Assembly: GCF_001281485.1 (NCBI RefSeq)
Contig: NZ_CP012669.1
Coordinates: 1,054,001 to 1,118,000 of the forward strand
DNA from: Altererythrobacter epoxidivorans
Lineage (GTDB): Bacteria; Pseudomonadota; Alphaproteobacteria; Sphingomonadales; Sphingomonadaceae
Direction: 5' to 3'
DNA length: 64,000 bases
A program made the translations under genes and the position numbers. Shown here piece after piece: positions 44,226 to 54,775 of the stretch; the first letter of the stretch is position 1; the number at the start of each line of letters is the position of its first letter. The notes under the pieces were generated by a model. It did not search any database, was not told the DNA's origin, and saw only the letters and a program-made list of their open reading frames with translations.

Positions 44226-44813
44226 ATGATCGACAACGACAAGCCGCGCGACGAAGCGGTTGAAAAGGAACGGGACGGCGTGCCGAAGGAATTTCTCGAC
44301 GGCGACGATGCCGAGACTGCCAATGAAGAAACGAGCGCACTCGACACTGCGCTCGATCGATTGCGCGAAGACCTCGAAGCGGCAAAGCAGGAAGTGCTTT
44401 ATGCCAAGGCGGAAACGCAGAATGTGCGCCGCCGGCTTGAAAAGGACATGCAGGACGCACGTGCCTATGCCGCGACAGGTTTTGCGCGCGATATCCTGAG
44501 CGTGGCGGACAATCTTGCCCGTGCACTGGAGCATGTTCCCGAAACACTGCGCGGCGACGACAAGGCCGATCGTTTCATCCAGGGCATCGAAGCGACCCAG
44601 CGCGAGATCGAGAAGGTCTTCGGCCAGCATGGCATCACCCGTGTGGCTTCTGTCGGTCTGCCGCTCGATCCCAACCAGCACCAGGCCATGATGGAAATCC
44701 CAAGCAACGATCACGAACCCGGAACCGTCGTGCAGGAAATGCAGTCGGGCTGGATGATCAAGGACCGCCTGCTGCGCCCCGCGATGGTCGGCGTGGCGAA
44801 AAAGCCGGACTGA
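44226..44813 (+). CDS. grpE: nucleotide exchange factor GrpE
   Basis: A 195-residue DnaK co-chaperone: acidic N-terminus, long helix (REDLEAAKQEVLYAKAETQNVRRRLEKDMQDARAYA), then the conserved FARDILSVADNLARALEHVP and beta-domain GITRVASVGLPLDPNQHQAMMEIP...PGTVVQEMQSGWMIKDRLLRPAMVGVA. ATG 44226 chosen; an upstream TTG at 44211 is also in frame. Dissociates ADP from DnaK. Confidence 0.95.
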   Translation: MIDNDKPRDEAVEKERDGVPKEFLDGDDAETANEETSALDTALDRLREDLEAAKQEVLYAKAETQNVRRRLEKDMQDARAYAATGFARDILSVADNLARALEHVPETLRGDDKADRFIQGIEATQREIEKVFGQHGITRVASVGLPLDPNQHQAMMEIPSNDHEPGTVVQEMQSGWMIKDRLLRPAMVGVAKKPD

Positions 44814-44839
44814 CCGGCACTTAGAACCGATTGTTGAAA

Positions 44840-44870
44840 GGGCGAGACAGTTCAGGCTGCCTCGCCCTTT
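44840..44870 (+). terminator. terminator after grpE
   Basis: GGGCGAG (44840-44846) pairs with CTCGCCC (44861-44867), with an inner CAG/CTG extension, followed by TTT and a short T-rich tail. It sits between grpE and the convergent dioxygenase gene and could act on both strands weakly. Confidence 0.7.
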
Positions 44871-44875
44871 GCATT

Positions 44876-46039
44876 TCAGGCGACGACCTGTTCGCGGTTT
44901 TCGTCGCGGTGCTTCTTGAGATACTTCATGAATGGCGTACCTCCGGTCCCGACGTCAGGGTCGTTACCGCTGTTCGCGCTCATCTGCTTGTTGATGTAGC
45001 TCGCAGCATATTCGAGATGCCGTGTGCGGAAGCGCGCAGACTGCTCGACGCAAGCGTTGAACGCCGATTTCAGTTCTTCATAGGCGCTCGCGCCCACGAA
45101 ATCTCGGAGCGTCGATTGCGCAGCGAGATCCTCGATGAACCGTCGGTGCTCGACCGGACGGTAATGGTGCAGCTCGTCGAGGAAGCTTCTGAGCGGATCG
45201 TCGCTATGACCGACCTGGAACAGCGCATCCATCGCCGGAACGATGCTGGATTGGGAGCCGGTCTGTCCGCGGAAAGCCTGGGGCTTGCCTTCATAGCGAT
45301 CCATTCCGTCGTAGATCAGACCGCCATCGAGTGCGGGGTTGCTTGCCCACCCGTGGATGTAGGGACGCACCCTGTTGAAATAGATATAGGGGTCGCAGCG
45401 TTCGGGCATTCTGGCGAAATGGCCATAAATGCGCTCCCATGCTTCATCCATTTCACGGAGCAGTCGGGTGGCTTCAACCTGATCTGCTTTCCTGGCTACG
45501 GTGACCAGTTTGGCCGCGTTGTCCAGCAGAACGCCTGCTTCGGCCTCGATGGCTACGTGGACGAGTACGAACCAGTTTTCGTCCGCTCCGCCAAGGAAGT
45601 TCTGATACATTCCGATGTTGTCGAGACTGATCGGCTGCGACTTGTCGAGCCTGTACCAATTGTCGAGCACATAGGCTGAATAGGGGAGCAGGGGTGCCTG
45701 GCCCAGCCTGTCGGCAAGCGCGCAGATCGGTCGGGAAAGATTTGCCGGCAGTGAAGCGGGCGGTGTGTCCTCGCCCCAGACATATGCCTGTACGAGGAAG
45801 GAATAATGGACCATCGCTGTCCGGACTTCTTCCTCGGATGCGGTCTGTGCCCATTCGGAAAGTTCGGGATCGGGCAGGCGGTCGAGGAAGTGTCTTACGC
45901 GGCCGCTCGTCAGAAGGTTCGAAAGGTCGCTTCCTGCAGCGACGATGGGCGCGAAACCTTCAGGGAGGGGGATCTCGTCGATTTCGTAATGCGAAAGATA
46001 GCCGCGCTCGCGGCTCATACCGTAGTTTTCAAGCTCCAT
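44876..46039 (-). CDS. indoleamine 2,3-dioxygenase-like haem enzyme
   Basis: A 387-residue protein from ATG 46039 resembling IDO/PrnB-type haem dioxygenases rather than the shorter tryptophan 2,3-dioxygenase. Evidence: IYFNRVRPYIHGW, AFRGQTGSQSSIVPAMDALFQVGH, the candidate proximal haem histidine His341 in FRTRHLEYAASYI, and the C-terminal GTGGTPFMKYLKKHRDE, which mirrors GTGGT..M.FLK in animal IDO. It would open indole rings to N-formylkynurenine products, or act on another indole. No kynurenine genes are adjacent. Confidence 0.82.
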   Translation of the reverse strand: MELENYGMSRERGYLSHYEIDEIPLPEGFAPIVAAGSDLSNLLTSGRVRHFLDRLPDPELSEWAQTASEEEVRTAMVHYSFLVQAYVWGEDTPPASLPANLSRPICALADRLGQAPLLPYSAYVLDNWYRLDKSQPISLDNIGMYQNFLGGADENWFVLVHVAIEAEAGVLLDNAAKLVTVARKADQVEATRLLREMDEAWERIYGHFARMPERCDPYIYFNRVRPYIHGWASNPALDGGLIYDGMDRYEGKPQAFRGQTGSQSSIVPAMDALFQVGHSDDPLRSFLDELHHYRPVEHRRFIEDLAAQSTLRDFVGASAYEELKSAFNACVEQSARFRTRHLEYAASYINKQMSANSGNDPDVGTGGTPFMKYLKKHRDENREQVVA

Positions 46040-46154
46040 TGTGTTGACTCGTGGCCGGGCGCGGGTTGGGCCGCCCGGACGGGGCAAGTGGTATCAATTG
46101 AAACTTGATGGTCAAGCGATGCTGGTGGATAACCCCGGTCGAACGACGGTTGTC

Positions 46155-46643
46155 TCAGATCTCGCAAATCATCTGCAGGTTGCATCGCGCATAAGGCGTC
46201 TCCCACAGCTCATGTTCGGACAGCGCCCTGAATCCCTTGCGCTCGTAAAGTCGCACGGCCGGACCAAGCGCATCATTGGTCTCAAGCCAGATCCGGTCGG
46301 CGCCCAGTTCCCGGGCACGTTCAAACAGCTTGTCGATAACGGCGCCACCAATTCCGCGCCCCTGCGCCTTCGGGGAAGTTGCCATCTTGATGATTTCCAT
46401 CCAGCAATGACCATCGTCCGGAACGTAGTGCGGCGAAACCAGCGCGCCGGTCCCGACGATCTCCCCATCGAGTTCCGCAACGACGATATAGCCGCCCTGG
46501 TCGATAATGTTCTTGCGCGCCTCCAGCAGTTGCTCGCGGTCGCTATCCTCCACGCAGAAGTTCTGTTCGATCCAGGCAAGGTTGAGACCGGCAAAGGCCT
46601 TGGCATCCCTGTCCTCGAACGGGCGGTAAATCACTTCGCTCAT
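46155..46643 (-). CDS. GNAT family N-acetyltransferase
   Basis: A 162-residue acetyltransferase with the acetyl-CoA loop MATSPKAQGRGIGGAVIDKL (motif A, Q/RxxGxG/A) and the C-terminal VRLYERKGFRALS signature. The start overlaps the upstream gene by four bases (ATGA), making the third gene of the PCu(A)C-vgr-GNAT operon. Substrate unknown; small-molecule or protein N-acetylation. Confidence 0.9.
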   Translation of the reverse strand: MSEVIYRPFEDRDAKAFAGLNLAWIEQNFCVEDSDREQLLEARKNIIDQGGYIVVAELDGEIVGTGALVSPHYVPDDGHCWMEIIKMATSPKAQGRGIGGAVIDKLFERARELGADRIWLETNDALGPAVRLYERKGFRALSEHELWETPYARCNLQMICEI

Positions 46644-47170
46644 AACGCTTCGGTCCCAGGAAAATTGACGAGCAGATCGTATGCGGCAGGATCGGATACC
46701 CCGGCGATCCTCATGCCATTCCGAAGCAGGAAAGCATGGCGAACGATTTCGGCTTGCTGTTCGACGCCATATCGATCGAGCGACTGCCCGGGCTTCAGGG
46801 AATAATCGTAGCGTGACCAGGGCATACGGTTGAGCAGCAGGAACCATTCGCCCCGGGTCTGCACCTGCCACACATGCGTCATCTCATGGATGAAATGCGC
46901 TTGTTTGGTCAAAGCGACCCGTGAAAAATCGTCACAATAATTGGCTGACAGCGGATGAAAATGGAGATGACCGCGCGGAGCCATGGTGACTTTCCGTGGT
47001 TGGAACGGAAACCACTTTCGGCGCCTGACCGTGACCTTTGCGTAATCTATCGCGGTGCCGAAAACGCTGCGGGCGAGGGTGACCTCGCCCGGCGTCAGAG
47101 GTCGCTCCCCGCCAATTGCACAAGCGGGGGCGAAATCGTCACTCGGATTTGATGAAACCTCGTCGATCAT
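46640..47170 (-). CDS. vgr-related protein with HExxH zinc motif
   Basis: A 176-residue protein with a clear HFIHEMTHVWQ zinc-peptidase-like motif (about residues 92-102). It resembles proteins called vgr-related in sphingomonads. No other metalloprotease feature is obvious, so it may be catalytically active or only structural. ATGA overlaps on both sides place it between a PCu(A)C chaperone gene and a GNAT gene. Function unknown. Confidence 0.75.
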   Translation of the reverse strand: MIDEVSSNPSDDFAPACAIGGERPLTPGEVTLARSVFGTAIDYAKVTVRRRKWFPFQPRKVTMAPRGHLHFHPLSANYCDDFSRVALTKQAHFIHEMTHVWQVQTRGEWFLLLNRMPWSRYDYSLKPGQSLDRYGVEQQAEIVRHAFLLRNGMRIAGVSDPAAYDLLVNFPGTEAL

Positions 47171-47643
47171 TCACTCCCGGCGGACTTGATCTCGGCCGGG
47201 AAAGTGAAGGTCTTGCCCCCGATAACGGTTATCGTGACGTCAGCCGTCCCGCCCGGTTTCATCTCGGCGGAGGGGCCCATCACCATCACGTGCTTGCCAC
47301 CCGGTTCGAACGATACCTTGTCGCCGGGCTGGAGCATCAGCGGGCCCATCTCGGCCATCTGCATTTTGCCTTCCCACTCGCCATAATCGTGCATCATCGA
47401 GCTTTCGGCGCCTGCGACTTCTGCCTTGCGCAGCGAAGTGTTGCGATCGCCATCGTAAGCAAGGTCGAAATACACTGCCGCGGGGTTACCATCGACCGCG
47501 TTCAGCACCATGCGTGCATTTGTTACGGTCATGCCGGCAACGCCTGCGGGTTCTTCGGCGACGGGAGCTTCCGCCTCGCCGCACGCGGCAAGTACAGTGG
47601 TCGATGCAAGCAGGATCGCGGCGGCGGTAATCTTGAATTTCAC
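47167..47643 (-). CDS. copper chaperone PCu(A)C family lipoprotein
   Basis: A 158-residue predicted lipoprotein from GTG 47643 with Shine-Dalgarno GGGGGAG; lipobox LAAC at about residue 20. The PCu(A)C domain shows the expected methionine/histidine copper site: [19 protein letters not shown] and then GGKHVMVMG (H-x..-M..H-x-M). Delivers Cu(I) to cytochrome oxidase in the periplasm. First gene of the three-gene overlapping operon. Confidence 0.88.
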   Translation of the reverse strand: MKFKITAAAILLASTTVLAACGEAEAPVAEEPAGVAGMTVTNARMVLNAVDGNPAAVYFDLAYDGDRNTSLRKAEVAGAESSMMHDYGEWEGKMQMAEMGPLMLQPGDKVSFEPGGKHVMVMGPSAEMKPGGTADVTITVIGGKTFTFPAEIKSAGSE

Positions 47644-47692
47644 GTGATGAACTCCCCCAAAAAACACATTCGAAAACTAGTGGCGTGCGTCC

Positions 47693-47720
47693 CTTGTGCC
47701 AAGAGAAACCGCACCTATAT
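47693..47720 (+). promoter_or_regulatory. sigma-32 (RpoH) promoter of dnaK
   Basis: CTTG (47693-47696), exactly 17 bases, then CCTATAT (47714-47720): a full match to the alphaproteobacterial RpoH consensus. The start would be near 47727, giving a leader of about 85 bases to the dnaK ATG at 47811. Confidence 0.82.
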
Positions 47721-47810
47721 CCCAAATGTAATCGAGCTGCCGAACGGTCTTGCCTCTTGAGGGAGGCCAACGAAGCGGCGTCCAACTATTTGAAAGAAGA
47801 TGGGGAATCC

Positions 47811-49733
<1,923 letters not shown>

Positions 49734-49752
49734 TGTCCTGATGGAAACCTGG

Positions 49753-49783
49753 CCGCCACCAGTGCAACGCGCGCTGGTGGCGG
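49753..49783 (+). other. strong hairpin between dnaK and dnaJ
   Basis: A perfect 10-bp stem, CCGCCACCAG (49753-49762) with CTGGTGGCGG (49774-49783), loop 11 bases, about 25 bases before the dnaJ ATG. No T-tract follows, so it is more likely an RNA-processing or stabilising element that lowers dnaJ expression relative to dnaK than a full terminator. Confidence 0.6.
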
Positions 49784-49808
49784 TTAGCGTTTGAGGGACG
49801 GGATCATC

Positions 49809-50942
49809 ATGTCTGCTACAGAAATCGATTATTACGAACTGCTCGAAGTTTCGCGTGATGCGGATGGAGCAACAATCAAGAGCGCCTATCGCAAGCTTGC
49901 GATGAAGTATCATCCCGACCGCAATCCCGGTTGCGAGGAAAGTGAAGCGCGCTTCAAGGCCATAAGTGCCGCCTATGACTGCCTGAAAGACCCGCAGAAA
50001 CGGGCCGCTTACGATCGCTTCGGGCACGAGGCGTTCCAGCAGGGAATGGGCGGAGGCGGTGGTCGCGGTCATGCCGGCTCCGATTTCGGCGACATCGGCG
50101 ACATCTTCGAGACTATTTTCGGACAGGCTTTCGGCGGTGGCGGCGGCGGTCGCCAGCAGCCGCGCCGGGGTGCCGATCTTCGTTACGACATGGAAATCTC
50201 GCTCGACGAGGCTTTCCATGGTGAAACGCGCGAAATCGAGATCGAGGTCAGCCAGTCGTGTGAAACCTGTGACGGTTCAGGCGCGACGCCTGGCACTGGC
50301 GAGCGGCAGTGCAATCTTTGCGGCGGGCACGGCAAGGTCCGGGCAAAGCAGGGTTTTTTCGTGGTCGAGCGTCCGTGTCCGACCTGCCATGGTCGCGGAT
50401 CGATCATCGAAGATCCTTGTAACGATTGTCGCGGCGAAGGTCGGGTTGACCTGCCGCAGTCTCTCCAGGTTGATATTCCTGCAGGCGTCGATACCGGGAC
50501 CCGCATCCGCCTGTCCGGCAAGGGCGAGGCCGGTCCTCGCGGTGCGCCGTCTGGCGACCTCTATATTTTCATCCATGTGAAGCCGCACGCTGTCTTCCAG
50601 CGCGAGGGCACAACATTGCTGACCCGTGTTCCGATAAGCTTCACCACGGCTGCGCTCGGCGGCTGCGTGGAAATTCCCGACCTGTCGGGCGAGACCAACA
50701 AGGTCGATATTCCCGCAGGCATCCAGTCGGGCCGGCAGTTGCGCGTTCGCGGTGCCGGTATGCCGGTCCTTCAGGGACGCGGCCGAGGCGACCTGGTGGT
50801 AGAGATCATGGTCGAAACGCCGACCAAGCTGTCGAAGAAGCAGAAGGAAATCCTTCAGCAGTTTCGCGAAACCGAAACGGGTGACGAATGCCCCGAAAGT
50901 CGGGGCTTCTTCGACAAGCTCAAAGACGCTTTCGGCGGTTGA
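49809..50942 (+). CDS. dnaJ: chaperone DnaJ (Hsp40)
   Basis: A 377-residue type I Hsp40. J domain with YHPDRNPG (HPD tripeptide), Gly-rich linker ([13 protein letters not shown]..., then [13 protein letters not shown]), four CxxCxGxG zinc motifs ([32 protein letters not shown]), and the C-terminal substrate domain. Follows dnaK by 75 bases. Confidence 0.98.
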   Translation: MSATEIDYYELLEVSRDADGATIKSAYRKLAMKYHPDRNPGCEESEARFKAISAAYDCLKDPQKRAAYDRFGHEAFQQGMGGGGGRGHAGSDFGDIGDIFETIFGQAFGGGGGGRQQPRRGADLRYDMEISLDEAFHGETREIEIEVSQSCETCDGSGATPGTGERQCNLCGGHGKVRAKQGFFVVERPCPTCHGRGSIIEDPCNDCRGEGRVDLPQSLQVDIPAGVDTGTRIRLSGKGEAGPRGAPSGDLYIFIHVKPHAVFQREGTTLLTRVPISFTTAALGGCVEIPDLSGETNKVDIPAGIQSGRQLRVRGAGMPVLQGRGRGDLVVEIMVETPTKLSKKQKEILQQFRETETGDECPESRGFFDKLKDAFGG

Positions 50943-50946
50943 TCCC

Positions 50947-52281
50947 CTAAATCGGTGAAAGTCCCAGCTGCTTCGTGAGTGCGGCAGCGGCGGCTTCCTT
51001 GTCCCGGTTTTCCTTGGCTTTCTTGGCCCAGATTTCGGCACGCATGGGATTGGCGGTTCCGCCTATGCCGTCGCGCCAGTATTGTGCCATGACATCTGCG
51101 GCATCGCTCGATCCCCGATTCCCGGCAATCTCGAACAAGGAAAAGGCGGTTGCCTCGTTCTTCGGAACGCCGCGACCCGAATAGAACATGCGGGCAAGGT
51201 CCAGCGTTGCGCGGGCAGAACCGGCCTCATGCGCGATGTAGAGATACTTCGCACCTAGGTCGAAATCGGGCGGAAACGGATCGCCTGCCACCATGAAGTG
51301 ACCAAGGCGATAGGCGGCATTGGTGTTGCCCAGATCGGCAAGCTGCGAAGTGTAGCTGATGAACTTTGCCCGGTCTTTCGGATAACCATTGATCACTCCG
51401 GTCAGGTAAAGGCGGCTCAGCAGGTCGAGCGCACCCTGTTCCTTGCTCGCGGCAAAGCGTTCGAGGATTGGCCTGGCCTTTGCCGGATCGGCATTCATGA
51501 ACTTGCTGTCGCCGGTTTCGACGAATTTGCCGTTGCGCAAATCGATCGATTTGGCCCCGTTGACACCATAGATGTATGCATTGGCGAGGAAGGACTGGGC
51601 GTCCCAATTGGCTTTCAGGCTGTCCTGGTCGAGCAAGCCAATGGCCTTTTTGACCAGCGCCATCTTTTCGACGTTGTAGGTACTGACTGTGCGATCCTCG
51701 ATGCCCCGGCGAATCTGCACGTATTCGTTTGAAAAGACGCCTGCGTTTTTCATTGCAGCCGTTTCCGAATGCGTGACCTGTTCGATCAGCTTTGTTTCCG
51801 TGCCGCGCGGTCCCTGTTCGCAGATCGAGCAAACGCGCAGGTCACGAGCCATCTTGAAATAGGCGATCGCGCTGTCGGCATCGCCAGCAGCCGCACCCTT
51901 CTCGAAAAAGTCGAGAGCATCCATCGGGCCGCCTTCGGGAAGCTGGCCGAGCCGCACCATCTCACCCATGCGGAAAAAGGCCGGGCCGTATCCCTTGCCC
52001 ATTGCGACCGCGAGGTAGCGGACCTTGACCTCGATCAGGACGATCGAGTTGCCCGAGTACTTCTTGTCGAGGGCATCGACGACCTTGATGATCGAATAGG
52101 GATCGCCGCGGTCCGCACTGGTGCGCACGCGCGCCATTTCGCTCGACGTAAGGAAAGCCTCGATATCGGCCTTCAGGTCCTCACGGGTGAAGGTACCGAC
52201 GTCCTGTGCGCTGGCTGGCACCGCAGCTGCAATCGGGGTGAGAAAAGCTGCGGCGATGGAGATCGCTATAGGTCGTTTCAT
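50947..52281 (-). CDS. exported Sel1-like repeat protein
   Basis: A 444-residue protein with a signal peptide (to about residue 25, ASA|QDV). Several Sel1/TPR-like helical repeats are visible (for example LAVAMGKGYGPAFFRMGEM, GAKYLYIAHEAGSARATLDLARMFYSGRGVPKNEATAFSLFEIAGNRG). Such repeats mediate protein contacts; the partners are unknown. Upstream (52344-52349) a TATAAT-like hexamer on the minus strand could be its -10. Confidence 0.8.
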   Translation of the reverse strand: MKRPIAISIAAAFLTPIAAAVPASAQDVGTFTREDLKADIEAFLTSSEMARVRTSADRGDPYSIIKVVDALDKKYSGNSIVLIEVKVRYLAVAMGKGYGPAFFRMGEMVRLGQLPEGGPMDALDFFEKGAAAGDADSAIAYFKMARDLRVCSICEQGPRGTETKLIEQVTHSETAAMKNAGVFSNEYVQIRRGIEDRTVSTYNVEKMALVKKAIGLLDQDSLKANWDAQSFLANAYIYGVNGAKSIDLRNGKFVETGDSKFMNADPAKARPILERFAASKEQGALDLLSRLYLTGVINGYPKDRAKFISYTSQLADLGNTNAAYRLGHFMVAGDPFPPDFDLGAKYLYIAHEAGSARATLDLARMFYSGRGVPKNEATAFSLFEIAGNRGSSDAADVMAQYWRDGIGGTANPMRAEIWAKKAKENRDKEAAAAALTKQLGLSPI

Positions 52282-52384
52282 GTCGGGGAATTCTCGGGTT
52301 ACTTTGACTGATAGCTCACCCGGTACCGCGAAAATATGCAGTAATTATAGTAATTTTACGACACCTCGGGGGAGTTTTGTATGC

Positions 52385-54703
52385 TCAACCAAGCCGCCCT
52401 TCGACCTCGCTCCGGATTATGTCGATGAAGCGTTGCCGCACACGCTTCTTGTCCGATTCCTCGTCCAGGATGGCGAGGAACAGGTCGCGCTTAAATGCCC
52501 GCTTGGCGGTTTCATCGACGCTTTCCTCGACAGTCGAACAGACCAGGTCGATCATGCGTTCGGCCCCGTGCAGGCGGCCCCACAAGTAATCGTTTTCGCG
52601 ATAGGCGCGGCTGAAGAAGGCCCCGAAATTGTAGAATTCGATCCCTCGCAAGGTCGCGCGTGTTCCGCCCTCGCGGATCGATTTGGCATCGTCCGGAGAA
52701 ATTCGGTCGACCTTGACCGGATCATATTCCGTCAGGCCCTCGTTTCGCAGCAGCGGCAAGGTCGCAATGTCGTAATACGGGAAGCCGAGATAGGTCAGCA
52801 GCATGCGGCGGCGCAGGTTTTTCGGCATTATCTCGAGCGCTTCGGCAAGCATCTCTTCAGCGATGCGATCGGTGTCGGCAAGGCCGCGTTGCTGCTCGAT
52901 ATGATCGAGGAAGCTGGCAGGATCGCCCATCACGTTCCGTGCAAGATCGCGGAACTCGGCACCGAGGCTGCCGGCGGCCTCGTGCTCGTAATAGAGAGCG
53001 AGGATCGAATAGATCGCTTCTCTTGCAATATCGAGATCGGCGTCGGGTATCTCCGGGTCTGCTTCCCAGTCACGGGCCAGCCTGCGAACGAGCAAGCGTA
53101 GCCTGCGAATGCGGAAACCGACGTCATGCGCGCGGAAGAAAGCGATTGCCTCGTCGCTGGCCCCTCCTGACGGAGCAGACAGGGTCACAAGTCCCCGGCG
53201 TTCCAGTTCCGCCCTCAGCACGTCTTCGATTGGTCGCGCATCTGGAAAGCCGAGCTCTGGAGCAGCATCGTAAGCAAGCTGGGACAAGTGTTCGACAATC
53301 GCGGTGAACTTGGTCTGGGCGTAGGAGTGAAACGCATATCCCGCGTCCAGCGCCGCCGCCTGCTGCGCTTTTGCCCGCCAGCCGTGCAACCTGCGCGGTG
53401 TCGGCCGATCGAAGAAGAGCGTGCGACCGAAAAGCTTGTCGACCGCACGTTCCACTTCCGGTCGCAAGGCATTGACTGTCCGCCGAAGCCTCGCGGCCTC
53501 TCGCGATTGATGCTCCAGCGCGTCGAGATTGTCCCTGATCGGCTGTTCGCGGGGGATGATCGAAAGCGATGCGAAGATCGCGTTGAAGAAGCCGACCGGG
53601 CGAGATTCTTCGTTGTCCCGCTGCGAACCGAAACGGTCGGGGCGCGGATCGATATAGACAAAGCGGCGATCGACCTCGCGCAGGGCAGGGCGTCCGCTGA
53701 GCGCCTCTATCGCTTCACCGAAAGGCTTGTTCACGAGCACGGACCCATCGATCAGCGAGACGCCGGACACGGCCTCATTGCGGTAGTGCACCGGCATGAT
53801 ACGCTGCAGGAATTGCGAGCGCCCCCTCCAGCTTCGTTCCCGCTGTTTGGCCAGGCGGTCGATCTCACCGACCTGAAGCGGGGGGAATGCGCCGGGAAAA
53901 CTCGCCGTCGCACGTGCCGCAAAAGTCAGTTCAAGCGGATCGGCTAGGTCTATTCCGGTTGACATGGGCGTTCGGGCAGCGAAGCCGATCGGCATCCGGT
54001 GTTCGCTTTCCTCCACCACCGGCGGCGAATTCAGGCGGAGCAGTTCAAGGTGCCCGCGAAAGTCTGTTGCAGTCACGAACAGGTCGATCGGATGGTCAGG
54101 GGGCAACAAGGGATCGCCGCGCTCGCCGTCGCGCATCGCTATCAGCGCATCATAGAGCAGCTTTGAAAAGCCTATTCCCGAAAACGGGGGCTGGAACCAC
54201 CGGCCCCTGACAAACCGGGAGACCTTGCGCCTGACTTCCGATCTTGTTTCGGGCGCAACACTTTCGCTCACCGCATTGCCGGGCCTGGTAAACAACCACC
54301 AGGCAATCGGCTGGGCCCAGAACTTGGCAAAGCGCCACATCGGCCGCGCATCGGGATCGAGGAGGCGGTCGACATCGGCGTTGTCGAGCCACAGGTCGGT
54401 CAGTGGTTCCAGCGAGTTTCCGGAATGGATCGCCTGGGCAAGGAAGACTGCATTTATCCCGCCTGCACTCGAACCGGTGAGTATATCGGGCAGGACCCTC
54501 AAACGCAGGCTATGATTGGTTTCGATATGTTCGAGCAGGTTGCGATAAATCTGCTCCACGCCAGAGGAAGGCTGCGATCCGGCGAGGAACCCGCGACTTG
54601 CCTTGGCAAGGTGCCAGATCTCTTTCGTGACGCCATGCATGTACACGGCAAGGCTGACGCCGCCGTAGCAGACCAGGGCGAGGCGAAGTTCCTTTTGCCG
54701 CAT
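52385..54703 (-). CDS. patatin-like phospholipase, DUF3376 family
   Basis: A 772-residue protein. The patatin domain (residues 1 to about 350) has the oxyanion GGVSLAVYMHG, the nucleophile elbow ILTGSSAGGINA (Ser79) and the dyad Asp in IDGSVLVNKP. The remaining helical C-terminal half is typical of the patatin-related DUF3376 branch found in bacteria. A Ser-Asp dyad acyl hydrolase acting on phospholipids is the expected activity. ATG 54703 (MRQKELRLAL) gives the usual N-terminus. Divergent from radA. Confidence 0.88.
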   Translation of the reverse strand: MRQKELRLALVCYGGVSLAVYMHGVTKEIWHLAKASRGFLAGSQPSSGVEQIYRNLLEHIETNHSLRLRVLPDILTGSSAGGINAVFLAQAIHSGNSLEPLTDLWLDNADVDRLLDPDARPMWRFAKFWAQPIAWWLFTRPGNAVSESVAPETRSEVRRKVSRFVRGRWFQPPFSGIGFSKLLYDALIAMRDGERGDPLLPPDHPIDLFVTATDFRGHLELLRLNSPPVVEESEHRMPIGFAARTPMSTGIDLADPLELTFAARATASFPGAFPPLQVGEIDRLAKQRERSWRGRSQFLQRIMPVHYRNEAVSGVSLIDGSVLVNKPFGEAIEALSGRPALREVDRRFVYIDPRPDRFGSQRDNEESRPVGFFNAIFASLSIIPREQPIRDNLDALEHQSREAARLRRTVNALRPEVERAVDKLFGRTLFFDRPTPRRLHGWRAKAQQAAALDAGYAFHSYAQTKFTAIVEHLSQLAYDAAPELGFPDARPIEDVLRAELERRGLVTLSAPSGGASDEAIAFFRAHDVGFRIRRLRLLVRRLARDWEADPEIPDADLDIAREAIYSILALYYEHEAAGSLGAEFRDLARNVMGDPASFLDHIEQQRGLADTDRIAEEMLAEALEIMPKNLRRRMLLTYLGFPYYDIATLPLLRNEGLTEYDPVKVDRISPDDAKSIREGGTRATLRGIEFYNFGAFFSRAYRENDYLWGRLHGAERMIDLVCSTVEESVDETAKRAFKRDLFLAILDEESDKKRVRQRFIDIIRSEVEGRLG

Positions 54704-54775
54704 TCCCGTCCTGATGGCGGGGATAAGCGGGAAAGGCAATTGCGTTCCTAAAATGTTCTGGGTATCGCTCGGCCC

